Made by a program: the position numbers and the translations under genes. From Candidatus Zhuqueibacterota bacterium (GTDB lineage Bacteria; Zhuqueibacterota; Zhuqueibacteria; Thermofontimicrobiales; Thiofontviventaceae), in NCBI GenBank assembly GCA_016926625.1, contig JAFGOE010000046.1:1-45088 (forward strand): a stretch of 45,088 nucleotides of DNA. Reading direction: 5' to 3'. Below the pieces are notes generated by a model. That model searched no databases, was not told the origin of the DNA, and saw only the letters and a list, made by a program, of their open reading frames with translations. Shown piece by piece: positions 17,238 through 26,338 of this stretch (positions are counted from its first letter, which is position 1; every line of letters starts with the position of its first letter).

Positions 17238-19733
17238 TCAGCTAACATCAAGAAAAAAAAGTAGCAAGCTGTCTGATTTGTTTTGTAACACATGCCGAAT
17301 ATCATAGATAAAAATGCCGTTCTGGTCTTCGCTACCATCGATCATTTCAAAACTCATTTGATTCATTTGATCTGGCTTTAGTACAAAAGGCGTAACGATG
17401 TTAAGACGTACGGATTGACCCGGATATCCGCTTAACTTAATCATCATCTGTTTGTCGGACTCACGATAACTCAGATCGTCGATCATGCAATCAGCCATTG
17501 CGAGGTAGGGCTGATCTGGCAGGCCTCGCTCGACTACGATCTCTTTTGCACCCTCAGACAGCACGGCCGAATTGACTCTCGCCCCATCGACCTGGATCCG
17601 TCGTATATAATTGCCAGCACCAGTCCATGAGATTCTACACTTATTACCTTCAACGAAGACGTCATAGGATAATCCATCGAACGAATCGGGCAGTTTGGGT
17701 GAGAGGTATACGTTCCAGCTATTCTCACTGAGTCCGGAGAGCCTGTATAAAGCATGAATATAGAAACCAGCAGCCCACGTGAACGCCGGTTTATCGATCT
17801 CACCGTATCGAGGCGATTCTTTATCTGTAATACGGTATTCGTAGAACGAAGGTTGCCCGTTCGGACTTTTCTCAATTCCGTCCAGGGTCATGTACCTGTG
17901 CAACGACTCCCTGGCGAGTTCGATTTCATTATTGGCTATTAATCCCAGTATATACCAGGCATTCCCCTGAGGCCATACGGCGCCGTTAAAATAGAACCAT
18001 GGCATGCCGACTTCCAGGCCATTAAATTTATAATCAGGTATCAATTCATGGAAATCCGGTGGCATCGCATTGCGTATACCGATATTTTCATCGAGAAGCT
18101 GTTCCCTCGCCGTCATTAACAGGTCATTGCGCTTTTCAGCATCAAGGAGATCAAAGAAAGTCGCCACTAATGATCCTGAATAGTAGTGGTAGTCCATTGT
18201 ATTTGAATTCAAGTTATTGAACAGATATTTTTTATCGGCATCCCATAATTTTTCTACCAGGCTACTTTTCATTCCAGCCGCAATATCAATTAAATTCGTC
18301 AAGTTCTGCTCATCATGATCCAATCTGGAACATATATAGGCGTAATCCTGAATTGCCTTATAAGTCAATGAGGTCAGATAGGTTCGAGCACCGTAAACGT
18401 TTCCAATATCCCACCAGTCGGGGCGAGAGGAGATCATGAGCTGCTCAGCGTTCTTGCTTTTCATGATCGATCGGAGACTTTTCGAGATAACAGGGAACAG
18501 TTTCTCGATCGTATTCACATCACCGCTATGTTTCAGATATGAGGCTGAGCTTATGATAAACCACAAATGATTCCAATTATCGTTTCCGCAAAATTCGGTG
18601 ACATATGTTGTGTCTTTCCAATAATAGGCATGAGCGAGGGTGGAATCCTGATGCGAAATTTGATACAAGAATTCAAAACCATTTTTCACGAAATCGAGAT
18701 CATAATAAAGGACTCCCAGACTGGTCAACAAAAAATCGTGCGTAAAGAAAAAGTTGTACTGGGCCGGACATGGCATAATCAGGAGATGGCCATCTAAATA
18801 ATGGATATTGCTGGCGATCAATGCCTTTGACCAGTGCAGTGTCTTCTGCAGAGAACTATCGCACACATTGAAGAAAGAGTTCGTATACGAGACATCCAAC
18901 ACCCTTTTCAGATTGTCTTCAGAGTCCTTTTCCCAATTTTCCAGAGATCTCAAGAGAGCATCATCGTACTCAGCGGAACCAACTACACCGATGATTTGGA
19001 TGATCTCAATTTCCTCCTGACAGTCAAGAATCCCGGAGTAATTGAATGAAATTCGATGATGCTTCACTGCAGATTCATCAGAGGACGTTTCGTTGTCAGG
19101 AGGATATCCATGGTTTGCCACGAATAGTGTAACCGTGTCGGTATCGACATAAGAAAAGTGTGCTGTTCCGAGTGAATGATTTTTTCCATACGTCACATCA
19201 TGGGCCTCTCTCCATGCGTATGTATGGCTGGTTCGGAAGGTAGGATTCAGAGAGGAAGCGACTGACAGTGTCCGTACGTTTTTCGCGAGATTTTTAATAT
19301 TGATTTTGAAAACGAGCACAGGCAGATCATGGCAGACTTGCCATGTGTAATTTATCTCATAATCATTCGTCATGTGCCAGGCATTCAAATCGAACGGAGT
19401 GTAGGCCTGCTTTGTAGATATCTGGCCCAGCGTATCGATCTCATGATCAGAGGTCAGAATGAGTTCAAGAGGCATGGATTGCCATCGTACCCAATAATCG
19501 GTACTGAGATCGATGCTGTTCGCCTTTGGATAATAAAATGAGATCCTTGAGGGAACAGGGCGTCCCTGATGAAATTCCAGTCCGACGAAACGACCTCCGA
19601 TTTCCACAATAGCAGCGTTTTTCAGCGGCTGCACCTGCAATTGAGAATGGAGATAGTCGTAATCGCCATCCTTTGAACATGTCCCAAAAGTTAAAATCAA
19701 GATGAGCAAAAGGACATTATAGCGCTGTCTCAT
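17238..19733 (-). CDS. (Alpha/alpha)6-barrel glycoside hydrolase, GH63/MGH1-like, lipoprotein
   Basis: The product has 831 residues from the ATG at 19733, chosen because AGGAG lies 9 bases upstream; an ATG nine codons earlier has no ribosome site. Lipobox: TFGTCSK. Residues about 20-270 are a beta-rich N-terminal domain. About 280-690 are a six-hairpin barrel with signatures of the GH63/GH37/glycogen-debranching group: FFFTHDFLLTSLGVLYYD, GNDNWNHLWFIISSASYL, SRPDWWDIGN, YFNGAVWPQGNAWYILGL and PAFTWAAGFYIHALY. The last 130 residues form a beta-sandwich. By analogy the acid is probably the Asp in HDF or nearby, and the base a Glu late in the barrel; I cannot fix them. It is probably an exo-acting alpha-glycosidase (alpha-glucosidase or mannosylglycerate-hydrolase type). 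Confidence 0.78.
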   Translation of the reverse strand: MRQRYNVLLLILILTFGTCSKDGDYDYLHSQLQVQPLKNAAIVEIGGRFVGLEFHQGRPVPSRISFYYPKANSIDLSTDYWVRWQSMPLELILTSDHEIDTLGQISTKQAYTPFDLNAWHMTNDYEINYTWQVCHDLPVLVFKINIKNLAKNVRTLSVASSLNPTFRTSHTYAWREAHDVTYGKNHSLGTAHFSYVDTDTVTLFVANHGYPPDNETSSDESAVKHHRISFNYSGILDCQEEIEIIQIIGVVGSAEYDDALLRSLENWEKDSEDNLKRVLDVSYTNSFFNVCDSSLQKTLHWSKALIASNIHYLDGHLLIMPCPAQYNFFFTHDFLLTSLGVLYYDLDFVKNGFEFLYQISHQDSTLAHAYYWKDTTYVTEFCGNDNWNHLWFIISSASYLKHSGDVNTIEKLFPVISKSLRSIMKSKNAEQLMISSRPDWWDIGNVYGARTYLTSLTYKAIQDYAYICSRLDHDEQNLTNLIDIAAGMKSSLVEKLWDADKKYLFNNLNSNTMDYHYYSGSLVATFFDLLDAEKRNDLLMTAREQLLDENIGIRNAMPPDFHELIPDYKFNGLEVGMPWFYFNGAVWPQGNAWYILGLIANNEIELARESLHRYMTLDGIEKSPNGQPSFYEYRITDKESPRYGEIDKPAFTWAAGFYIHALYRLSGLSENSWNVYLSPKLPDSFDGLSYDVFVEGNKCRISWTGAGNYIRRIQVDGARVNSAVLSEGAKEIVVERGLPDQPYLAMADCMIDDLSYRESDKQMMIKLSGYPGQSVRLNIVTPFVLKPDQMNQMSFEMIDGSEDQNGIFIYDIRHVLQNKSDSLLLFFLDVS

Positions 19734-19890
19734 ATCGTAAGATCTCCTTTCGATAGACATATTAAACCTGACTCTATTTACTGAGTCGCAGGATCATTGA
19801 ATGACCTTAAGATCACTCTTTTTCATAACGCTTCGACTCCCTAAAGTGCGGTCCACTCCATCGTATGATTTATCGGAAAAAGGAAAAAGT

Positions 19891-20646
19891 TTAGTGAACC
19901 TTGAATCGAATCACGCTGTAGACCAATAAAATAATCATTAGAGCAGAGGCAGCCCATGAAATTGTTGAAACCGTAGCGATCTTTTGATTCTGAACGGCTA
20001 TGCCCAGATATGCCCAGATGAGGACGAGAATAAAAAACAGGTCGTGGTATCGTCTTAAAATCACACAGCCAAGAGCGAGACCAACCAGCAACAGCAGTAC
20101 GAACCACACAGTGGGTGATATGCCGAAACCGCTCCAGTTAATCGAATAGAGGTAGATCGTGATATTTGCGATGGTAGCGACACAAATCCAGGCCAAATAG
20201 AGGCTGAAAGGCACAAAGACCGTCCATTTTGCACTCGAGTAATGATCGAGATATTCCGTATGGATTCCTGTATATATTTTAATAAGTGAAAAAAGCAACA
20301 CGAACATAATTAGTACAGACAGGCCGAAACGCTCATGGTGCCAGGCGAATATCCAGGCGATATTGGCTATACAGCTGAGGATAAAATAGATACTGATGAT
20401 GTTGATCAGTTCTGAGTTTCTGACCTTGGGCAATAACTGGTAGATGACAAAAACCAGCAATGCAATATAAATAATTCCCCATATGGAAAACACGTAGCCC
20501 GCAGGCTTGAATAAGGTAGCAAAATTATCAGAAAGTTCACCCGTCGTTTTCCCATTGATGGGCAGTGCGTTAGCGAGATAATTGACGACAAGAGTGGCTA
20601 ACAGAGCCAGAAAATTCAGTATTGACAGCAGAAGATTTTTATTCAT
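19891..20646 (-). CDS. Multi-pass membrane protein related to TspO/MBR tryptophan-rich proteins
   Basis: The 251-residue product has about seven transmembrane helices and many tryptophans at helix ends. The segment LFKPAGYVFSIWGIIYIALLVF (about 46-67) is typical of the long 'tryptophan-rich sensory protein' group distantly related to TspO, which binds porphyrins or sterols. CIANIAWIFAWH and SLYLAWICVATIANITIYL support this. Function is unknown. The start has the strong ribosome site GGAGGGA. It sits between two glycosidase genes but has no obvious sugar role. A weak hairpin with GACTC/GAGTC arms lies after its stop (about 19768-19795). Confidence 0.72.
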   Translation of the reverse strand: MNKNLLLSILNFLALLATLVVNYLANALPINGKTTGELSDNFATLFKPAGYVFSIWGIIYIALLVFVIYQLLPKVRNSELINIISIYFILSCIANIAWIFAWHHERFGLSVLIMFVLLFSLIKIYTGIHTEYLDHYSSAKWTVFVPFSLYLAWICVATIANITIYLYSINWSGFGISPTVWFVLLLLVGLALGCVILRRYHDLFFILVLIWAYLGIAVQNQKIATVSTISWAASALMIILLVYSVIRFKVH

Positions 20647-20756
20647 GTGATCCCTCCCTTACATAAATTTTTTATTGATATTTTGATCAAGCGTATGATC
20701 TGATTGATTTTACCAGTTTATGGAATAAAATGTTAATATTCAAAAACGGTTTAGTT

Positions 20757-23435
20757 TCACTCATAGATCGTGACACGCTCTTTAAAATGAATTTTATCAG
20801 AAGAGCTTCCTACCATTATTTCGAATTCGCCTGGTTCGACGTTACGCTGCATACGTCGATCGTAAAGATAAAAAGCCTCTGAATCCAATGTGAAATTGAT
20901 CGTCCCGATCTCATCAGGTTTCAGAGTAAGTCTGCCGAATGCTTTTAAGGTTTTCAAGGGCGTTACCACGCTGCTCACTATATCGTTTACATACAGTTGT
21001 ACGATCTCGGTTCCTGTCACATTACCGGAATTTTTTACTTGTACGGAGACCTCGATCGGTTCATCTGCTCTGATTTTTTTAGTTGATATGTTCATATCGA
21101 CATATTCGAACAACGTGTAACTCAGACCGTAACCGAACGCGTAAAGTGGCAGACTGCTTCCATCGATATACCGTCCGCGCGTCGATGGTCTGTTATAATA
21201 ATACATGGGGAGTTGGCCTACGGAGCGCGGAATTGTGATAGGAAGTTTGCCACTGGGATTGCAATCACCGCTAATTACGTCGATAATGGCAGCGCCTCCG
21301 TATTCTCCGGGATACCATGCTTCTATGATCGCGGGGACATGCTCTGCAGCCCAATTGATAATAAGGGGGCGACCGTTCATTAACACCATTACGATTGATT
21401 TACCGGTTTTAGATACCTCTATTAAAAGCTGCTGCTGATATCGATTCAGGTTTAAGTCTTGTTTATCCCTCCCCTCACCCACTTCATCCATGGTTTCACC
21501 AAGCACAAGAATGACTACATCTGAACTTCGAACCGCTTTCAACGCATTTTCCAAGGATGCATCGACCATTCCATCTTTGCTTTCTACCCATCGCCAATAG
21601 AATTGAATGCCAGCATAATCGACCATTTCAGCAAAATCAATTCGGATGGGATAGCTTTTACCTTTCTCCATATAAACCTCTTCCGTCATCATCACATTGA
21701 TTTGGAATGGTTCCCAATTATCAACGAGTAATCTATCCTCGAAAAATAATCGTCCTCTGTCATCGGTAATGATACCCAGTTCATAGATTCCGCTCTCCGG
21801 AGGAGTGATGGTACCCCTCCACTTAACGGAAAAGCTGTCGGGAAGCACACCAGGTTGCGGACTATTATTATGCCAATAAGGTGCCAGGTCGTTATCGTTC
21901 CGAACGATCACCGGTTCTCCATCGCCGTAGATGTTATTATAGTAGTGAGCCGTTAGACCACCCTCTTCACCATCGAATGTCTTAAGAAATTTAGAATTCA
22001 CTTTCGCCAGTCGTGTATTGCCAGGTATTCCAGGTTCATACATAATCTTCGCGTTTTTACCAAATCGCTTATTCACCGCCTGTAAAACTGTCGTGGCTGT
22101 TGCGCCTCGTGGGCTGTAACCACCCAGAAGAGACATGTCGGCCATGGGACCAAGAACAGCGATTGATCTGATATCGTCACGAAGAGGTAATAGATTATCA
22201 TCGTTTTTTAATAGCACAATCGATTCCTGAGCAGCACGTTTAGCGAGTTCTCGATGTTCTTCGGAGTGGACGACTTTCTTGATAAGTCCTGAATCGACAT
22301 AGGGATCTTCGAACAGACCGAGCAAAAATTTGACACGTAATACATTGCTCACCGCCCTGTTTAAGACATTTTCGCTCAGTTGTCCTTCCTGGACGGCCTC
22401 GGTAATGCTTTTTTCAAACAGATCGTGTTCAAAATCATAAAACTGCATATCGAGTCCTGCCTTTATTGACTCGATAATTGCCTCTTTAGGAGTAGCAACG
22501 GTTTTCAAATTAATATATTGCCTCGATATCGCACCAAGATCAGAAAGAACAAATCCCTGAAAACCCCATTCGTCACGAAGCACCTGGGTCAGCAACCACG
22601 GATCGCTGACACTAGGGATACCATCGATCTCATGATAGCCTGCCATGATTCCGAGGGCATTTCCTTCACGAACGGCTTTCTCAAAAGGCACAAGAAATGA
22701 TGAACGCGCCTCCCGCTCTCCCACGCTAACATATGCTGTGTTGGTACCACCCTCAGGCATGCTATGGGCTCCGAAGTGTTTCGGTTCAGCTACCACCGAG
22801 TTAGTTGTTGTCAGATCATTTCCCTGTAATCCCTTAACCATTGCCAGACCTAATTCGGATGCCAGATAGGGATCTTCTCCATATGTCTCTTCAGTCCGAC
22901 CCCACCGTGGTTCCCGGGCGATATCGAGCACGGGTGATAAAACCATATGCACATTATGGGCTCTTGTTTCAGCCGCGATAGCAGCACCGATCTGTTGTAA
23001 GAGTTCTACATCAAAGCTGCTGGCCATGCCTATAGGAATAGGGAATGTGGTTGCACCATAGCCACCGTATCCATGCAACGCTTCTTCGACGAAAAGAGCG
23101 GGGATACCAAGGCGACCTGTTTTGATGATAAATTTCTGGACTTCATTAGCATACGACGCCTTTTCCGGGTAATAATCGTGAATAGAGCCGACCCCGAGGT
23201 CACCTAATAAATTTTCTGCCTTTTGGGACGATAACTTTCCGTCGGACGTTATCTCTCCCCCGGGATACATGTCTAGTTGTCGTATTTTTTCAGCCAGTGT
23301 CATCCGGGAGATCAAGTCCGCCACACGTTGTTCGATGGGTAAATCAGAGTTTTGATAGGGTAATTTTTCATTCTTGAACCAAGAGCAACTTAAAGCAATG
23401 CTAAGAAAAATGAATATAAACAGAAGATTTTTCAT
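20757..23435 (-). CDS. GH3 beta-glucosidase-type lipoprotein with PA14 insert and fibronectin III-like C-terminus
   Basis: The product has 892 residues from the ATG at 23435. AAGGA lies 8 bases before it and overlaps an upstream in-frame ATG, so the later start is better. The signal peptide ends in ALSCSW. The GH3 N-terminal TIM barrel (about 30-375) carries EPRWGRTEETYGEDPYL and KHF, with the nucleophile Asp299 in GFVLSDLG. The second alpha/beta domain (about 400-740) is interrupted by a PA14 domain (about 490-620, GGLTAHYYNN ... YAGIQFYWRW), which often shapes the substrate pocket. It ends with GEGRD near 655 and a fibronectin III-like domain (about 760-885). Likely a beta-glucosidase or related exo-beta-glycosidase. 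It is the most upstream enzyme of the cluster. Confidence 0.95.
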   Translation of the reverse strand: MKNLLFIFIFLSIALSCSWFKNEKLPYQNSDLPIEQRVADLISRMTLAEKIRQLDMYPGGEITSDGKLSSQKAENLLGDLGVGSIHDYYPEKASYANEVQKFIIKTGRLGIPALFVEEALHGYGGYGATTFPIPIGMASSFDVELLQQIGAAIAAETRAHNVHMVLSPVLDIAREPRWGRTEETYGEDPYLASELGLAMVKGLQGNDLTTTNSVVAEPKHFGAHSMPEGGTNTAYVSVGEREARSSFLVPFEKAVREGNALGIMAGYHEIDGIPSVSDPWLLTQVLRDEWGFQGFVLSDLGAISRQYINLKTVATPKEAIIESIKAGLDMQFYDFEHDLFEKSITEAVQEGQLSENVLNRAVSNVLRVKFLLGLFEDPYVDSGLIKKVVHSEEHRELAKRAAQESIVLLKNDDNLLPLRDDIRSIAVLGPMADMSLLGGYSPRGATATTVLQAVNKRFGKNAKIMYEPGIPGNTRLAKVNSKFLKTFDGEEGGLTAHYYNNIYGDGEPVIVRNDNDLAPYWHNNSPQPGVLPDSFSVKWRGTITPPESGIYELGIITDDRGRLFFEDRLLVDNWEPFQINVMMTEEVYMEKGKSYPIRIDFAEMVDYAGIQFYWRWVESKDGMVDASLENALKAVRSSDVVILVLGETMDEVGEGRDKQDLNLNRYQQQLLIEVSKTGKSIVMVLMNGRPLIINWAAEHVPAIIEAWYPGEYGGAAIIDVISGDCNPSGKLPITIPRSVGQLPMYYYNRPSTRGRYIDGSSLPLYAFGYGLSYTLFEYVDMNISTKKIRADEPIEVSVQVKNSGNVTGTEIVQLYVNDIVSSVVTPLKTLKAFGRLTLKPDEIGTINFTLDSEAFYLYDRRMQRNVEPGEFEIMVGSSSDKIHFKERVTIYE

Positions 23436-23620
23436 GATGTTCATCCTTTTTAAGATCTTTTACCAATAATTTGTTCGACTGCCGGACGAGACTTTTTGCA
23501 GATTGCATCTATTAGTAACCTCCGAAGTACTCCAAACATCTCTTTTAGGGGAGGAGTTTATCGGATACCCTATCTAATGCAGCATGGTGTATCAGAACAA
23601 TCAGCCTATGGGATCGCCCC

Positions 23621-24304
23621 TTATCGTTGTCCCAAACGTCTGAAGATCCGCAACGCATACCAGAACAACAGCGCTACAGAGGCGAATAGTGCGGTCGCTG
23701 CGGCAACATATCTATCATCACTGTAATATCCTAAGATTCTGGATGTATCGTACAATATCGAGGCACCTGCCAGAGTAATCATCCCGATACTAAAGAGTAC
23801 GCCGAGGCTAAAATTCAACGCGATCGCACTGATGATTAAAATAAAGGCGATCAGTCCGCCCCACACAAGAAAACCACGCAGAAAAGAGAAATCCTTCCTC
23901 GTAGCATAAACGATCCATGTCAGTCCGATGAAACTGATTATCGTAAATTGCGCAGCGTATCGAATGGCACCTGGAGCATTGTTATCTGCCAGGTAGAGTA
24001 ACGGTGCCAGGATAATTGTTTTAGCGATGATGTACAAAAGAAGTGCAGCGTATTGCGCAAACCTTGATTTGACGCGATAGATGATACGTCTGGCAAACCA
24101 TCCGATCAGAACGAAGCCCCCCAGAATGAGTAACCAGGAGACTCCCAGCATCCTTCTGGCCATGGGCTGAGCGATACCTGTCCGGAACAGGAGAACTTCA
24201 AAAATGACCAGTAAGATAACAGCCAGACATAAAAGTACATAGACTCTCGCGATGAACTGAGGGCGATTTTTTATAGAATAATTTCTTTTATAATAACTTA
24301 CCAT
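23621..24304 (-). CDS. Bax inhibitor-1/YccA family membrane protein
   Basis: The 227-residue product has about seven transmembrane helices. The late signature ILYDTSRILGYYSDDRYVAAATALFASVALLFWYALRI matches the sixth and seventh helices of the BI-1/TMBIM family, including the DTS and YV-A-A-LF-S pattern. Family members are proton-sensitive calcium channels or leak proteins; in bacteria the role is poorly defined. The start ATG has AAGGAT close upstream. It follows rsgA after a 134-base gap that can fold into a nested stem. Confidence 0.82.
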   Translation of the reverse strand: MVSYYKRNYSIKNRPQFIARVYVLLCLAVILLVIFEVLLFRTGIAQPMARRMLGVSWLLILGGFVLIGWFARRIIYRVKSRFAQYAALLLYIIAKTIILAPLLYLADNNAPGAIRYAAQFTIISFIGLTWIVYATRKDFSFLRGFLVWGGLIAFILIISAIALNFSLGVLFSIGMITLAGASILYDTSRILGYYSDDRYVAAATALFASVALLFWYALRIFRRLGQR

Positions 24305-24368
24305 CTATCCTTACCCGTTACCAATCGTGATATAACCGTAGTTCACTAGATAAGAGAGCAGGGAATGT

Positions 24369-24423
24369 CCTGACCCGGTTTAAAACATGGAAGCGAACGT
24401 AGACCGGAACACCTCAAGTCAGG
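24369..24423 (-). repeat. Nested inverted repeat between rsgA and the BI-1 gene
   Basis: CCTGAC (24369-24374) pairs with GTCAGG (24418-24423), and directly inside CCGGT (24375-24379) pairs with ACCGG (24403-24407), leaving an asymmetric 10-base bulge. It begins 16 bases after the rsgA stop. There is no T tract, so it may be a processing or structured mRNA element rather than a terminator. Confidence 0.35.
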
Positions 24424-24438
24424 GAACATACGGATCGA

Positions 24439-25503
24439 TTAATGTTTTCGATACCCTTTCATGATCTCCTTCACCATCTTCCCAAATTTTTTGTCGCGCT
24501 GGCGTTTTTCAAGATATGACATTTCATTGAATGCGGATTCACGCAATAATTTCATGTAGCTTTGATATCGATCTGATGTGACGACACCTTCGTTCACGGC
24601 CTGGAGCAGAGCACAGCCAGCCTCTTTTGTATGCGTACAATCTTTAAATCGGCACATCTCTGTCAGTTCATCAAGATCGGCGAATGTGCGTTCAATCCCT
24701 GTCTCTACGGCGATGGCACCGAATTCACGCATACCCGGGGTATCGATCATCAGTGCACCATTTTCGAGCACGATAAGTTCTCTTCGAGACGTGGTATGGC
24801 GACCTTTACTGTCTTTCGCGCGGACTTCATTCGTCGCCAGGATGTCTTCACCGATCAATCTGTTTAGTAATGTCGATTTACCCACACCAGAGGAGCCTAA
24901 CATGCAATAGGTAAGCCCTTTCTTTAAAAGGGATTTGATTGTATCGATGTTCTCTCCATCCTCGTTACTGAATGCGATGGTTGTGTATTTATCTGTCACT
25001 TCTGAAATCAAACTCATTTTTTCCTTCAGTTCATCTGCCGTGATCAGGTCGCTCTTGCTTAAGAGAATTATCGGTTCTATTTTGTTTTGATTGACGACGA
25101 CGAGATATCTCTCGAGTCGTCTGGGATTAAAATTTCCGTCCAGCGATTGAACGATGAACGCATAATCTATATTCGCAGCGATCGGTTGAAATTCATATTT
25201 CTTTCCGGCGGTTTTTCGGGTGAGCAGCGTCTTGCGTGGTAAAATAGAGTGAATAATCGCAAAGGTGTTATCATTAAAATATTCTGCCATCACCCAGTCA
25301 CCCACGACTGGCAAATCGATATTAGATTCGGTAGAATAAAGCAATTTACCCGTTAATTCAGCAAGCACCTCACCAAGTGTATTTTTCAAGATATAATTAT
25401 CTCGGTTTACAGTGATAACACGAGCAGGAATTGAGGAGGTCTGATCGGGATTACTAATTTCAGATCCGAACCAGGAATCATAGCCTAAATCGATTAACTT
25501 CAT
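24439..25503 (-). CDS. rsgA: Ribosome small-subunit-dependent GTPase A
   Basis: The 354-residue circularly permuted GTPase helps mature the 30S ribosomal subunit. An N-terminal OB-fold (about 15-80) precedes the G domain in the permuted order G4 (SKSD), G1 (GSSGVGKSTLLN), G3 (DTPGMREFG). A C-terminal zinc knuckle follows (CRFKDCTHTKEAGC: Cys, Cys, His, Cys). This arrangement is diagnostic. The ATG at 25503 or a GTG two codons upstream could be the start; AAGG precedes both. The gene is 63 bases from the GDT1-type transporter and probably shares its transcript. Confidence 0.96.
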   Translation of the reverse strand: MKLIDLGYDSWFGSEISNPDQTSSIPARVITVNRDNYILKNTLGEVLAELTGKLLYSTESNIDLPVVGDWVMAEYFNDNTFAIIHSILPRKTLLTRKTAGKKYEFQPIAANIDYAFIVQSLDGNFNPRRLERYLVVVNQNKIEPIILLSKSDLITADELKEKMSLISEVTDKYTTIAFSNEDGENIDTIKSLLKKGLTYCMLGSSGVGKSTLLNRLIGEDILATNEVRAKDSKGRHTTSRRELIVLENGALMIDTPGMREFGAIAVETGIERTFADLDELTEMCRFKDCTHTKEAGCALLQAVNEGVVTSDRYQSYMKLLRESAFNEMSYLEKRQRDKKFGKMVKEIMKGYRKH

Positions 25504-25566
25504 GATCACGATGCCTTATGTTTTCTTTTATCCCGTTATGTTGAGAGTTCATTTTTATTCGTTTTT

Positions 25567-26289
25567 TTATAAAATAGTCCCTAAGAGTCGAGACATTAAT
25601 ACAATACCCATGATGATAAACACTGAACCTGACAAGCGTGTCAAGACAATTTGGTCAAAATGTTTAAATAATCGTTTGCCGAGCACAACAGCAATGGCGG
25701 TACTACCGATCAGAGCTAACGATCCTCCGACAAAGACCGGTAATATGGCTTGGTTTTGACTCGCCATTCCCACGATGGCGAGTTGAGTCTTATCCCCCAG
25801 CTCAGCTAAAAACAATAATGAAAATGTGGTCAGAAAGACCTGAAAATTCCACTTTGTAAATGTCATTTGTTTTAAATTAACGTCATCCAAACACTGGCTG
25901 TCGTCCGTATGTTTTTCATTATCGCGATCTGATGTAGCACGCAGCATAACTATTCCCAGGACAAGAAATAGGAACGCGGCGATCCACTGAATGAAATTTA
26001 AAGGTATAAATTGATGAATTGTTCGACCACCGATGACCCCAACAGCCGTGCTACTTACCAGACCGGTGACCGCCCCCAGGAAGACTGGCAAGGGACTCCT
26101 GTATTGACATGTTTGAGTCATTACTGCTAGCTGTGTCTTATCACCCAACTCGGCCAGAAAAATAACAATAAATGTTGAATTCAAGGAACTAACATCGGAT
26201 GATGAAATAGAATAAAAATCCGTAAGCTTCCCCTTCGTTTTCAAGTTCTTAATATTCTCATAGTTGGAATAATATCTGAAAATTATCAA
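25567..26289 (-). CDS. TMEM165/GDT1 family (UPF0016) cation transporter
   Basis: The 240-residue membrane protein has two inverted copies of the family motif: IFLAELGDKTQLAVMTQ (about 44-60) and LFLAELGDKTQLAIVGMAS (about 160-178). GDT1 proteins export Mn2+ or Ca2+ in exchange for protons, and bacterial members mainly detoxify manganese. About six transmembrane helices are visible. The start is doubtful: the frame opens at a TTG (26289) with no clear ribosome site, giving a 35-residue polar leader unusual for the family. A later TTG (LNSTFIVIF) may be the real one. No yybP-ykoY riboswitch fits the 50-base gap upstream. Confidence 0.9.
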   Translation of the reverse strand: MIIFRYYSNYENIKNLKTKGKLTDFYSISSSDVSSLNSTFIVIFLAELGDKTQLAVMTQTCQYRSPLPVFLGAVTGLVSSTAVGVIGGRTIHQFIPLNFIQWIAAFLFLVLGIVMLRATSDRDNEKHTDDSQCLDDVNLKQMTFTKWNFQVFLTTFSLLFLAELGDKTQLAIVGMASQNQAILPVFVGGSLALIGSTAIAVVLGKRLFKHFDQIVLTRLSGSVFIIMGIVLMSRLLGTIL

Positions 26290-26338
26290 TAAAAAGCAAG
26301 CGAAAAGAGAGAATGGTGATTAATGATAATGTTTGATA

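Noticed and set aside
26290-26338. A yybP-ykoY manganese riboswitch before the GDT1-type gene
   Set aside because: The gap is only about 50 bases and shows none of the conserved riboswitch elements.
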